Part shown: piece by piece, positions 35,616 to 43,989 of the stretch
Layout: each line of letters opens with the position of its first letter
Numbering within the stretch: position 1 is the first letter of the stretch
Source of the DNA: DASQHW01 sp963837155
GTDB lineage: Bacteria > Actinomycetota > Acidimicrobiia > IMCC26256 > PALSA-610
Reading direction: 5' to 3'
DNA length: 64,000 nt
NCBI GenBank assembly: GCA_963837155.1
Contig: CAWIMB010000002.1
Location: 2,604,001-2,668,000 of the forward strand
Notes under the pieces: generated by a model
Seen by the model: the letters and a program-made list of their open reading frames with translations, nothing else
Database searches by the model: none
What the model was told of the DNA's origin: nothing
Made by a program: the position numbers and the translations under genes

Positions 35616-36430
35616 ATGGCTTCGAGCGCGCGCCGTACCAGCACTTGCGCGAGGTGCGCCCGGAACTCGGGAGACGCGTTGAGATCGCCCGGTGGCTCGG
35701 TACCGGCGGCCGCTTCCCGGGAAGCGTCGGCGGCTGAGGCACCCTGGGCAAGCGCATTCTCGACCGCGTGCGCGCGGAGCGGTTTACCACCCATGTTCAC
35801 GAGGCCGACGTGCGTCGCGCCGCTCACCTTGGCCGCGACCGCACCGACGATCGCGTAGTCCTGGGCGCGCCGGTTGAACTTCTCGAACCCGAAGCCGGAC
35901 GCGCCGGTTTTGGGAACGCGGACCTCGGTGAGCAGCTCGTCGGGCGCGAGGGCGGTCTCCAGGAAGCCTTGAAAGAAGTTGTGCGCCTCGACCAGACGCT
36001 CGCCGCTCGGTCCTCGGACGACGAAGGTCGCGTCGAGGGCGAGAAGCGCAGCCGGGAGATCCGAGGCGGGATCGCCGTGCGCGACCGAGCCACCGATCGT
36101 TCCGCGGTGCCGCACCTGGTTGTCGCCGACCTGGCCCGCGACCGCGCGCACGACGCCGCACTCCTTCGCAAGCGTGTCGTTGGTCTCGAGGTCGCGATGG
36201 CGCGTGAGCGCACCGATCGCGATGTGGTCGCCGCTGTCGCGTACGTACGACAGGTCGCGGACACGGCCGACGTCGACAAGCACGGACGGCGTTGAGAGGC
36301 GCAGCTTCATCAGCGGCAGCAGCGACATGCCACCGGCGAGGAACTTCGCATCTTCACCGTGCTCGGCGATGAGTGCGACGGCCTCGTCGGCGGAACCGGC
36401 GCGCACATACTCGAACGCGGCGGGAATCAT
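35612..36430 (-). CDS. coxM: FAD-binding medium subunit of a molybdenum hydroxylase (CoxM-like)
   Basis: A 272-residue subunit starting MIPAAFEYVRAGSADEAVAL. FAD-binding motifs are KFLAGGMSLLPLMKLRL near 32-48 and HRGTIGGSVAHGDPASDLP near 110-128, both typical of the CO dehydrogenase flavoprotein family. A C-terminal CO_deh_flav_C domain follows. It is encoded directly downstream of coxS with a four-base overlap. The substrate cannot be told from this subunit; CO, xanthine, nicotinate or aldehydes are all possible. Confidence 0.9.
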   Translation of the reverse strand: MIPAAFEYVRAGSADEAVALIAEHGEDAKFLAGGMSLLPLMKLRLSTPSVLVDVGRVRDLSYVRDSGDHIAIGALTRHRDLETNDTLAKECGVVRAVAGQVGDNQVRHRGTIGGSVAHGDPASDLPAALLALDATFVVRGPSGERLVEAHNFFQGFLETALAPDELLTEVRVPKTGASGFGFEKFNRRAQDYAIVGAVAAKVSGATHVGLVNMGGKPLRAHAVENALAQGASAADASREAAAGTEPPGDLNASPEFRAHLAQVLVRRALEAM

Positions 36431-36900
36431 TTGGTGGTCGCTTGCATCTGCTCGGCGGCTGCGAGCACCGACTTCACAATGTTGTGGTATCCGGTGCAGC
36501 GACACAGGTTGCCCTCGAGCCCGAGCCGCACGTCGCGCTCACTCGGGTTCGGGATCTCGTCGAGCAGCGACACCGCGGCCATCACCATTCCGGCGGTGCA
36601 GTACCCGCACTGGAGCCCGTGGTGCTCGTGGAACGCGGTCTGCACGGGGTGCCACTCACCACCGTGGGCGAGTCCTTCGATCGTGGTGACCGACACGCCG
36701 TCGGCCTGGGCTGCGAGCATCGTGCACGACTTCACCGATTCACCGTCGACGAGCACGGTGCACGCGCCACAACTCGACGTGTCGCAGCCGACCTTCGTAC
36801 CGGTGAGGCCGCACGCTTCCCGCAAGTACTGCACCAGCAGGGTACGCGGCTCGACGTCGTGATCCTGGGCCGCCTCGTTGACGGTCATCTTCACCTGCAT
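36427..36900 (-). CDS. coxS: [2Fe-2S] small subunit of a molybdenum hydroxylase (CoxS-like)
   Basis: A 157-residue protein with two [2Fe-2S] sites: C39, C44, C47 and C59 in the plant-ferredoxin-like domain (GCDTSSCGACTVLVDG) and C98, C101, C133 and C135 in the helical domain (QCGYCTAGM, NLCRCTGY). It passes electrons from the molybdenum site to FAD on CoxM. The start at 36900 is ATG. It is first in the coxS-coxM-mocA-coxG run; no coxL-like gene is present in the window. Confidence 0.94.
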   Translation of the reverse strand: MQVKMTVNEAAQDHDVEPRTLLVQYLREACGLTGTKVGCDTSSCGACTVLVDGESVKSCTMLAAQADGVSVTTIEGLAHGGEWHPVQTAFHEHHGLQCGYCTAGMVMAAVSLLDEIPNPSERDVRLGLEGNLCRCTGYHNIVKSVLAAAEQMQATTK

Positions 36901-36916
36901 GGGCGGGGAACCTACC

Positions 36917-37327
36917 TCAACCCGAGATGTTCGGACCGGCCCGCTCGGGGGTGATGCGGATCAGGACGCGCTGTTCGCGTTGCATCGCGGCGCGGTAGTC
37001 GTCCCAGTCGGGGTGCTCGCCCGCAACCTGTCGGTAGTACGCGATGAGGCCATCCATGGCGTCGGGCAATGACACGACCTCGGCCGTACCGTCGACTTGT
37101 ACCCACGGTCCGTAGAACGCGTCGTTCATCACACAGGCCGACGCACGCGGATCGCGCCGCAGGTTTTTGACCTTGATCGCCGTCTCCCGGCTGCTCACCA
37201 CGAGTTTGCCGTCGTCATCGACCCCAAGGGCGACCGGCGAGAGTTGCGGAGCGTCGTCGCGCCGGCGCGTCGCGAGCACGCCCCGGTGATTCTCGGCGAC
37301 GAAGCGAAGTGCAGCGTCGATGTCCAC
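36917..37327 (-). CDS. PPOX-class (F420-type split beta-barrel) protein
   Basis: A 136-residue protein from a GTG at 37327 (VDIDAALRFVAENHRGVLATRRRDDAPQLSPV). The split beta-barrel pattern of pyridoxamine-phosphate-oxidase-like proteins is clear: VSSRETAIKVKNLRRDPRASACV and PWVQVDGTAEVVSLPDAM. Actinobacterial members bind F420 or flavin and reduce assorted small molecules. It lies between the divergent antiporter gene and coxS on the coxS strand, with a 16-base gap to coxS. Its substrate is unknown. Confidence 0.85.
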   Translation of the reverse strand: MDIDAALRFVAENHRGVLATRRRDDAPQLSPVALGVDDDGKLVVSSRETAIKVKNLRRDPRASACVMNDAFYGPWVQVDGTAEVVSLPDAMDGLIAYYRQVAGEHPDWDDYRAAMQREQRVLIRITPERAGPNISG

Positions 37328-37370
37328 AGCCGGGAGTATGACGAGAATCGGTACGGTACGGCAACGCCGT

Positions 37371-38827
37371 ATGCACGAACTCGAGCAAGGCATCCTCCTT
37401 GCCGCGTTCCTCGTGGTGCTCGCGATCCTCGGGAGCAAGCTCGCCACACGGGATCGGCGTACCGGTCGTCCTGCTGTTCCTCGGCATCGGAATGCTCGCG
37501 GGCGATGAAGGCCCGGGCGCCATCGCGTTCGACGACTTCGCGATCGCACGCGCGGTCGGCGTCGTCGCTCTGGTGTACATCCTGTTCGCGGGCGGCTTCG
37601 ACACGCGCCTTCCCGACGTGCGGCCCGTCGCGGGAGCAGCGTTGTCGTTGGCCACCATCGGTGTCGTGCTCACGACCGCGATCACCGGTAGCGCGGCAGT
37701 CTGGCTCCTCGACATGCGCTGGAAAGAAGCGCTGCTCGTCGGCGCGATCGTGTCGTCGACCGACGCCGCCGCAGTGTTCTCAGTGTTGCGTATGCGCGGC
37801 CTGCGTCTCCGGCGGCAGCTCGGCTCACTGCTCGAGCTGGAATCCGGGATCAACGATCCCACGGCGGTGTTCCTGACCGTTGGTTTGCTGTCGCTGATCA
37901 CGAATCCGGCGACGGGCGCCGCCGAGCTCGCGGTGCGGTTCTTCTTGCAGATCGGAGTCGGCACCGCGATGGGGTGGGCAGGCGGTGGCGCGCTCGTCGC
38001 GGCCGCGAACCGTCTGCGCCTCGAGTACGAGGGGCTGTACCCGGTGCTCACGCTCGCCGCGGTCGGCGTGGTCTTTGGCGCGACGTCGCTGCTCGGCGGC
38101 AGCGGATTCCTCGCGGTCCATCTCGCGGGTCTCCGGTTGGGTAACGCGCGCCTCGTGCACCCGCGCGAGCCTCATGCGCTTCCACGATGCGCTCGCGTGG
38201 CTGATGCAGATCGCGATGTTCCTCGTCCTCGGGCTCCTCGTGTTTCCGAGCGACCTTCGCTCGATCGCCGGGCGCTCACTCGCGCTAACCGCTGTCCTCG
38301 TGGTGGTCGCGCGGCCGGTCGCGACGTTCTGCGCGCTGGTGCGGACCCGCCTCGACGCGCGCGACAAGCTCTTCGTGTCATGGGCCGGGCTGTGGGGCGC
38401 GGTGCCAATCGTGCTCGCGACGTTCCCCGAAGCCGAGCATGTCCCCCACGCCCAGACCTTCTTCGACATCGTGTTCTTCGTCGTGCTCGTCTCGGTGCTC
38501 GTGCAGGGCACAACGCTGCAATCCGTCGCACGGTTGCTCGGCGTCACGGAATCCGACCCCGAGCCCGCGGCGGTGCCATCAGCACGCGAGCAGGTCACCA
38601 GCGCGCTGCACGAGGTTGCGCTCGATCCGGCGTCGCCCCTTGCGGGGCGGCGACTGGTCGACCTGGGTCTTCCGGCGCGCGTCCTCGTCGTGTTGATTGC
38701 CCGTGCGGGCGGTGACGTGATCCCTGAGGGCTCGACCGTGCTCCAGCCCGGCGACCGCCTGGTCGTGCTCGCCGATGACGACTCGATGTCGGCGGTGCGG
38801 GCGATCGTCGGCGACGCCGGCTCATAG
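37371..38827 (+). CDS. CPA1-type K+ or Na+/H+ antiporter with a C-terminal RCK_C domain (two frameshifts)
   Basis: About 485 residues once two frame changes are bridged, near 37450 and near 38165. The protein begins MHELEQGILLAAFLVVLAIL and has about twelve membrane helices. The CPA signature region VGAIVSSTDAAAVFSVLR and LLELESGINDPTAVFLTVGL carries the ion-binding acidic pair. The C-terminal 100 residues (DPASPLAGRRLVDLGLP, PGDRLVVLADDDS) are a TrkA_C/RCK_C regulatory domain, as in CvrA/NhaP2-type potassium-proton antiporters. It diverges from the PPOX gene. Ion specificity is inferred from the domain layout only. Confidence 0.87.
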
Positions 38828-38846
38828 GCGCTAGCGAAAGTATTTC

Positions 38847-38875
38847 TTGTCGCGACAGTGATTCTCGTCGATAAT
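38847..38875 (+). promoter_or_regulatory. Promoter of the ArsR-SRPBCC pair, predicted leaderless transcript
   Basis: A -35 box TTGTCG (38847-38852) and a -10 box GATAAT (38870-38875) are 17 bases apart. The first in-frame ATG (38874) lies inside the -10 box and cannot be on the transcript. The predicted transcription start near 38882 coincides with a GTG codon at 38883, so a leaderless mRNA starting with GTG is likely. Confidence 0.55.
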
Positions 38876-38882
38876 GGGCTTC

Positions 38883-39464
38883 GTGAGCTCCCGCGTCCAG
38901 GTCGTGACCGCCCTCGAAGCCGTGCAGGCGATGACGCATCCGGTGCGCGTTCGCATCCTCGAGGCGCTGCGGCAGCCCGAGTCTGCGGCCGGGGTCGCCC
39001 GCGCGATTGGGCAGTCGCGCCAGAACGTGAACTACCACCTGAAGGAACTGGAACGGGCCGGGCTCGTGCGCGCCGCGGGCGAGCGCCGACGCGGCAACCT
39101 CATCGAACCGCTCTACGAATCGGTCGCCGGTTCGTTCGTCATCTCACCGCGAGCGGTGTGGAGCGACCGCAAGCGGCTCGCAGCGCTCCGGGATCAGGTG
39201 TCACTCGAACACCTCGTCGCGCTCGGCGAGCGGTTCCAGCACGACGCGACTGCGCTGCTCGATCGGGCGACCTTCGACGGCGACGAGATCCCCAGCGCGT
39301 CGGTCGATACCGAAGTGCGGTTTCCCACTGCCGAAGCGCGGGCCGCGTTCATGGACGAGTACCTGCGAATGCTCGGTTCCTTGCTGAAGAAACACGGCGC
39401 CCGCAAGGGCGATCGGTTCCGCGTCCTCGGCGCGGTGTACCCGGAGAGCGATGGAGGTCGATGA
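38883..39464 (+). CDS. ArsR-family winged-helix transcriptional regulator
   Basis: A 193-residue regulator. The winged helix covers about 10-80 (VQAMTHPVRVRILEALRQPESAAGVARAIGQSRQNVNYHLKELERAGLVRAAGER). The C-terminal part (FPTAEARAAFMDEYLRMLGSLLKKHG) is a helical domain of unknown ligand, longer than in metal-sensing ArsR proteins, and no metal-site cysteines are present. The GTG at 38883 is preferred to the ATG at 38874 because the latter lies inside the -10 box. The stop overlaps the next ATG as ATGA, so it probably controls or is co-expressed with the SRPBCC-PDZ gene. Confidence 0.85.
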   Translation: MSSRVQVVTALEAVQAMTHPVRVRILEALRQPESAAGVARAIGQSRQNVNYHLKELERAGLVRAAGERRRGNLIEPLYESVAGSFVISPRAVWSDRKRLAALRDQVSLEHLVALGERFQHDATALLDRATFDGDEIPSASVDTEVRFPTAEARAAFMDEYLRMLGSLLKKHGARKGDRFRVLGAVYPESDGGR

Positions 39465-40081
39465 TGGACGACCGGTTCGAAGCCACGCTCGTCGTACGCA
39501 CGACGCGGGACGAGACCTGGGAAGCGCTCGCGCGCGGCCGCCGAGCAGATGACATGTGGTGGCTCCCCGGCTTCGACACCGTTGCCGAGGTCGAAGAGGT
39601 CGACGAGGGCAAACGTGTTCGCACGCGGAAAGTGGAGCAGCCGTGTGCGAACACCGAAATCATCGTCACCGTCGAAGCGTCCGGATCCGGCACGAAGGTC
39701 ACCGTCGTGCAGTCAGGGTTCGGGAGCGAATTCTTCGCGCAGGCGATCGACAGCTTGACGATCGGATGGAGTCACATCGTCGCGGACGTGCTCCTCTACC
39801 TCGAGCGCGGTATCACCGGTGGCCGTCACGCCCGGCCGTGGGCGATGCTCGGGTGCAACGTCCACGAGACGCCGGCCGGCCTGGAGGTCGATGCGGTCTG
39901 GGGCGGGTTCGCCGAGCGCGTGGGCATGCAGCCGGGCGATCTCTTGCTGACGGTCGCGGGCGCGCCGGTCCTCACCCGGCGCGAGCTCGAGACCGTGATG
40001 CGCGTGTGCCCGGCCGGCCGCGAGATCGAAGCGACCTGGGCGCACGAGCGCGAGCTGGTGGGCGCGACCAACGCCCTCTGA
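39461..40081 (+). CDS. SRPBCC/AHSA1-like domain fused to a PDZ domain
   Basis: A 206-residue cytoplasmic protein. Residues 1-125 are an SRPBCC/AHSA1-type ligand-binding fold (FEATLVVRTTRDETWEALARG, FDTVAEVEEVDEGKRVRTRKV, SLTIGWSHIVADVLLYLERG). Residues 138-204 look like a PDZ domain (LEVDAVWGGFAERVGMQPGDLLLTVAG, RELETVMRVCPAGREIEATW). AHSA1 proteins are often paired with ArsR regulators, but the PDZ fusion is unusual. PDZ domains normally bind protein C-termini at the membrane; what this one binds is unknown. It converges with the peroxiredoxin gene one base away. Confidence 0.75.
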   Translation: MMDDRFEATLVVRTTRDETWEALARGRRADDMWWLPGFDTVAEVEEVDEGKRVRTRKVEQPCANTEIIVTVEASGSGTKVTVVQSGFGSEFFAQAIDSLTIGWSHIVADVLLYLERGITGGRHARPWAMLGCNVHETPAGLEVDAVWGGFAERVGMQPGDLLLTVAGAPVLTRRELETVMRVCPAGREIEATWAHERELVGATNAL

Positions 40082-40543
40082 TCACGCGCGGATCGCGTCG
40101 AGGACCGGGACGAGCTTGTCGATCGGCACGAACGTCGCACCGATGAGCTTGCGGTCGGCGAACCGGACGATGCCCTCACCGTCGATCACGAACACCGATC
40201 GCCGCACGGTGATCAGCGGTGCGCCGACGCCGTATGCCTCGATCACCTTCTTGTCGACGTCGGCGAGCAACGGAAAGTGGAACTGCTTCTTCTCGGCCCA
40301 CTTCGCGTGGCTGTCGACGTCCTGGGGCGAGATGCCGAGCAGCACCGCGCCCGTCGGCTCGAAGTCCTCGAAGTTGTCGCGATACGAGCACATCTGACGC
40401 GTACAACCCGGCGTGAAGTCACCGGGATAGAACGCGAGCACAACCTTTTGGCCGCGATACTCCGACAGCGTGTAGTCGCGCTTCGCGCCGTCCTGTATGC
40501 CCGGCAGGGTGAAATCGGGAGCCTTCTCTCCAACTTGAATCAT
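40082..40543 (-). CDS. Peroxiredoxin (BCP/AhpE-like)
   Basis: A 153-residue thiol peroxidase. The peroxidatic cysteine lies in FYPGDFTPGCTRQMCSYRD; the T-x-x-C motif is present, with a second cysteine five residues on, as in atypical 2-Cys BCP-type enzymes. The remainder (AVLLGISPQDVDSHAKWAEK, FPLLADVDKKVIEAYGV) matches the family. It reduces peroxides in the cytosol, possibly with mycothiol or thioredoxin as the electron source; mshC elsewhere in the window makes mycothiol plausible. The ATG overlaps the yebC stop as ATGA. Confidence 0.93.
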   Translation of the reverse strand: MIQVGEKAPDFTLPGIQDGAKRDYTLSEYRGQKVVLAFYPGDFTPGCTRQMCSYRDNFEDFEPTGAVLLGISPQDVDSHAKWAEKKQFHFPLLADVDKKVIEAYGVGAPLITVRRSVFVIDGEGIVRFADRKLIGATFVPIDKLVPVLDAIRA

Positions 40544-41289
40544 GCGGTGACCGCCTCGAGTACGGAATCGGGAATGTCGAAGTTCGCGTACACGGCCTCG
40601 ACGTCGTCGTGATCCTCGAGCGCATCGACCAGCCGCAACACGGTCTTGGCCTGACTTTCTTCGGAGAGTTGCACCGAGGTCGTGGGGATCATCGTCAGGT
40701 CCGACGAACTGACCTTGTAGCCCGCATCCTCGATCGCGCTGCGAACTGTGTGCAGGTCGGTCGGCGGCGTCGTCACCTGCCACGCGTCGCCGCCGTCCTG
40801 CACATCGTCGGCGCCGCCGTCGGCAGCCGCGAGCATCAGCTCGTCCTCGTCGACGGACTTGTCGACGTTCACGATGCCCTTGCGCTCGAACTGCCACGAG
40901 ACCGCGCCCGGTTCGGCGAACGAACCACCATTGCGGCTGAACATGTTCTTGATCTCGGCCGACGTGCGGTTGCGGTTGTCGGTGAGCGCCTGCACGATGA
41001 CAGCGACGCCGCCGGGCGCGTAGCCCTCGTACGTCACTTGCTCGTACACCACGCCTTCTTCTTCACCGGTGCCGCGCTTGATCGCGCGCTGGATCGTGTC
41101 GAGCGGCACCGAATTGTCGCGGGCCTTTCCGATCATCGTGCGCAACGTCGCGTTTGATTCGACGTCGCCGCCACCAGCGCGCGCCGCAACCTCGATCTGA
41201 CGGATCAGCACCGCGAACAACTTGCCGCGCTTGGCGTCGGCGGCACCCTTCTTGTGCTTGATCGAATGCCATTTCGAGTGACCGGACAT
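40540..41289 (-). CDS. yebC: YebC/PmpR family DNA-binding regulatory protein
   Basis: A 249-residue protein of the YebC family, which includes transcription regulators (PmpR) and ribosome-associated factors for proline-rich translation. The N-terminus MSGHSKWHSIKHKKGAADAKRGK and the signature VTYEGYAPGGVAVIVQALTDNRNRT are fully typical. The ATG at 41289 is preferred to a TTG two codons upstream. It follows pdxS-pdxT, as in other actinobacteria; ruvC, the usual next gene, is displaced. Confidence 0.96.
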   Translation of the reverse strand: MSGHSKWHSIKHKKGAADAKRGKLFAVLIRQIEVAARAGGGDVESNATLRTMIGKARDNSVPLDTIQRAIKRGTGEEEGVVYEQVTYEGYAPGGVAVIVQALTDNRNRTSAEIKNMFSRNGGSFAEPGAVSWQFERKGIVNVDKSVDEDELMLAAADGGADDVQDGGDAWQVTTPPTDLHTVRSAIEDAGYKVSSSDLTMIPTTSVQLSEESQAKTVLRLVDALEDHDDVEAVYANFDIPDSVLEAVTA

Positions 41290-41291
41290 GC

Positions 41292-41864
41292 TCAACCCAC
41301 CTCTTGGAGGAAACGTTGGTGCAAACGGAGGTCGCCCGACAACTCCGGATGGAACGACGCGAACCAGACCTGCCCCTGACGGCCGAGTACTGGCACACTG
41401 TCGTGGGCGGCGAGGACCTCGACCGCGGATCCGGTCCGTTCGACCACAGGCGAACGGATGAACACCCCTGCGAACGGGCCGCCTGCGAGCCCGCGGACGT
41501 CGAGTGCGACCTCGAAGGACTCCCGCTGACGGCCGTAGCCGTTGCGCCGCACGGTCACGTCGAGCACGTCGAGCGGCTGCTGGTCTGGCCGGCCGTCGAC
41601 GATGTCGTGCGCGCAGACGATCAACCCGGCGCAGGTTGCAAACGCCGGCAGTCCACCGCGCAAGGCATCGGTGAGCGGGCGGCGCAGCTCGGACGTGTCG
41701 AGCAGCTTGTCGATGGTGGTCGATTCACCACCGGGGAGGATGATCGCGTCGACGCCCGCGAGGTGCTCGGGCCGCTTGACGAACGCGACGTCAGCGCCGA
41801 GGGCGCCGAGTGCCTCCGCGTGCTCGCGGAACGCGCCCTGCAGCGCAAGCACTCCGACCTTCAC
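41292..41864 (-). CDS. pdxT: Pyridoxal 5'-phosphate synthase glutaminase subunit PdxT
   Basis: Supplies ammonia to PdxS from glutamine. The 190-residue protein starts MKVGVLALQGAFREH. GGESTT is the substrate loop (residues 46-51), the catalytic cysteine is in FATCAGLIV, and the His-Glu pair is in SFHPELSGD near the C-terminus. Length is standard. It follows pdxS by 29 bases and precedes yebC by two bases. Confidence 0.97.
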   Translation of the reverse strand: MKVGVLALQGAFREHAEALGALGADVAFVKRPEHLAGVDAIILPGGESTTIDKLLDTSELRRPLTDALRGGLPAFATCAGLIVCAHDIVDGRPDQQPLDVLDVTVRRNGYGRQRESFEVALDVRGLAGGPFAGVFIRSPVVERTGSAVEVLAAHDSVPVLGRQGQVWFASFHPELSGDLRLHQRFLQEVG

Positions 41865-41893
41865 CTGGCGGCCTCCGCATCACGCCCACGCGG

Positions 41894-42781
41894 TTACCAG
41901 CCTCGCTCCGCCAGCTTCACGTCGAGCGTCTCGATCTCCTCACCGCGCATCGCTTCGCCGAGACCGCGCGAGACCTTGGCGAGAATGTCGGCGTCCTCGT
42001 AGTGCGTCGTCGCCTCGACGATGGCCCGCGCGCGCTTGGCGGGGTCGGAAGACTTGAAGATGCCGCTCCCGACGAACACGGCCTGCGCGCCGAGCTGCAT
42101 CACGAGCGCGGCGTCGGCCGGAGTGGCGATACCGCCCGCGCAGAACAACGGCACGGGAAGCTCGCCGCGCTCGGCAACTTCGTCGACGAGCTCAATCGGT
42201 GCCCGCAGCTCCTTCGCCCAGTTGTAACGCTCTTCGCGGCGGGCGATCCTGATGCGGTCGATGTCGCCCAGGATCGAACGGAGGTGGCGTACCGCCTCGA
42301 CGATGTTGCCGGTGCCGGCCTCGCCCTTGCTGCGAATCATCGCCGCGCCCTCGCTGATGCGGCGCAACGCCTCGCCGAGGTTCGTCGCGCCGCACACGAA
42401 CGGCACGGTGAACGACCACTTGTGCACGTGGTGCGCCTCGTCCGCCGGTGTGAGCACCTCGGACTCGTCGACGTAGTCGACGCCGAGCGCTTGCAGCACC
42501 TGCGCCTCGACGAAGTGCCCGATCCGGCACTTGGCCATCACCGGGATCGTGACCGCCTTCTGGATGCCTTCGATCATCGTCGGATCGCTCATGCGGGCGA
42601 CCCCGCCGTCACGGCGGATGTCGGCGGGCACACGCTCGAGGGCCATCACCGCGACTGCGCCCGAGTCCTCGGCGATCTTCGCCTGCTCGGCGTCGACGAC
42701 GTCCATGATCACGCCGCCGCGCAGCATCTCGGCCAGCCCCCGCTTCACGCGGGCAGTACCAGTCGTGCGCTCCTCGGACAT
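41894..42781 (-). CDS. pdxS: Pyridoxal 5'-phosphate synthase lyase subunit PdxS
   Basis: Builds PLP from ribose 5-phosphate, glyceraldehyde 3-phosphate and ammonia. The 295-residue protein contains AVMALERVPADIRRDGGVARMSDP, the catalytic-lysine region IPVMAKCRIGHFVEAQVLQAL with VDYVDESEVLTPADEAHH, and the phosphate-binding FCAGGIATPADAALVMQLGAQAVFVGSG. All key positions are present. A family A palindrome lies upstream, downstream of the DUF3048 gene. Confidence 0.98.
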   Translation of the reverse strand: MSEERTTGTARVKRGLAEMLRGGVIMDVVDAEQAKIAEDSGAVAVMALERVPADIRRDGGVARMSDPTMIEGIQKAVTIPVMAKCRIGHFVEAQVLQALGVDYVDESEVLTPADEAHHVHKWSFTVPFVCGATNLGEALRRISEGAAMIRSKGEAGTGNIVEAVRHLRSILGDIDRIRIARREERYNWAKELRAPIELVDEVAERGELPVPLFCAGGIATPADAALVMQLGAQAVFVGSGIFKSSDPAKRARAIVEATTHYEDADILAKVSRGLGEAMRGEEIETLDVKLAERGW

Positions 42782-42810
42782 GCGCCGCAGTCTACCGACG
42801 CCCCCCGAAG

Positions 42811-42856
42811 CGTTTGGGCAGTTTGTCGCGGGCGTCCGCGATCAACTGCCCAAACG
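42811..42856. repeat. 46-bp palindromic repeat, family A copy 2
   Basis: CGTTTGGGCAG at one end, CTGCCCAAACG at the other, around GCGGGCGTCCGCG. It starts one base after the stop of the DUF3048 gene (minus strand) and lies 30 bases before pdxS. It is the closest copy to a perfect palindrome. Confidence 0.8.
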
Positions 42857-42857
42857 G

Positions 42858-43904
42858 TCAGGACGTCGTCGGCGGAGTCGTCGCCGGCGGCGCGGTGATC
42901 GTCACCGGGTACGTCGCGTCGGGAAGCTCGACCCACGTTTGGCCGGGCGCAAGCTTGATCTCGGCGCCCTTCGTGTCGAGCAGCAGTGCCGGCTTCTTCT
43001 TGTCGGGCCGCTTCCACGTTCCCGTGATCACCTTGCCGCCGGTGAACACCTGCAACTTGCCCTGCCCGGTGAGCATCGCCTCGGCGCCGTATCCGTGAAT
43101 GTCACCACCGACGTAGCTCACGGTCATCACGACGACGTTCTTCGCCGCGAGCGGCACGCCAGTCTCGGTTTCGGCACTGGTGAACACCGCGCGCTTCCAC
43201 GTGCCGCTGGGTGCATCCCATGTCCACACGGCGCCGAGACCAGCGAGAAAGCCGACGCGAACGGACTGCACGGAACCACCCTTCGCCGGCGCGTTCGCCT
43301 TGCGATACGAAAACAAGGGCGGTGGCGGCTTTGGCTTGCCGCAACGGGCGTACATCTGCTCGACGTTCGCGTAGAGCGTGAACTCCGGTCTCGTGTTACG
43401 TGCGACACGGAACATCGTCGGGCCGGCACGGCTCTCGTCGAGCTTCACCACGTTCTGCGCGGTGTTGATGCTGTCGACCGCATACTGAGCACCGCCCGAA
43501 TACGCGAAGATCCCACCGATCGGCGTCACGATGCTCTGGTCGGTCTTGCGCACCGATCGCACCGACCCGAGCTTCGTCGGTGCCTGCGAATTGAAGATCG
43601 CCGCGAGCCGCGTGATGCCACCCTCGACGACCTCCTCGTACACGACGTCGGCAGCCTCGACGCCGTACTTCGGCAGGCTGTCTGCCGTGTTGTCGATCTT
43701 CACGGTGATCGCGCAGCGCTTCTTTGCTTCCTGCTGTGGGTCAGGCATCCCGGTCAGCGGCCAGACGGGCGCGGCTGCCTTCTTGGCCGCCGCCTGCTTG
43801 ACCTTGTCCGCCTTCTTGCTGCTGCCCCCTCCGCACGAAACGAACGCGAGCACGGCAACGGCCACGACGAGCGCGACAACGAGAAAGAGACGGTCCTTAC
43901 GCAT
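42858..43904 (-). CDS. DUF3048 (YerB-like) lipoprotein
   Basis: A 348-residue exported protein starting MRKDRLFLVVALVVAVAVLA, followed by FVSCGGGSSKK, which resembles a lipobox with the cysteine near position 24. The mature domain has the DUF3048 pattern: CAITVKIDNTADSLPKYGVEAADVVYEEVVEGGITRLAAIF, FSRVAR-like MFRVARNTR, and a C-terminal second domain ending in a Pro/Thr tail. The ATG at 43904 is preferred to a GTG one codon upstream and to a start eight codons upstream. The family is widespread in Gram-positives; the function is unknown. Confidence 0.85.
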   Translation of the reverse strand: MRKDRLFLVVALVVAVAVLAFVSCGGGSSKKADKVKQAAAKKAAAPVWPLTGMPDPQQEAKKRCAITVKIDNTADSLPKYGVEAADVVYEEVVEGGITRLAAIFNSQAPTKLGSVRSVRKTDQSIVTPIGGIFAYSGGAQYAVDSINTAQNVVKLDESRAGPTMFRVARNTRPEFTLYANVEQMYARCGKPKPPPPLFSYRKANAPAKGGSVQSVRVGFLAGLGAVWTWDAPSGTWKRAVFTSAETETGVPLAAKNVVVMTVSYVGGDIHGYGAEAMLTGQGKLQVFTGGKVITGTWKRPDKKKPALLLDTKGAEIKLAPGQTWVELPDATYPVTITAPPATTPPTTS

Positions 43905-43959
43905 CACTACAGCTTGCTCCTTCGTCACTCCCGCTTGGTGGACCCGCTCGGGGTCGTTC

Positions 43960-43989
43960 GCCGCCCGCGCGGCTTCGCCTTCGGGCGGC
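43960..43989 (-). terminator. Hairpin downstream of htpX
   Basis: GCCGCCC at 43960-43966 pairs with GGGCGGC at 43983-43989 around a GC-rich loop. It begins directly after the htpX stop on the minus strand. No T-tract follows. It is a possible terminator between htpX and the DUF3048 gene. Confidence 0.4.
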
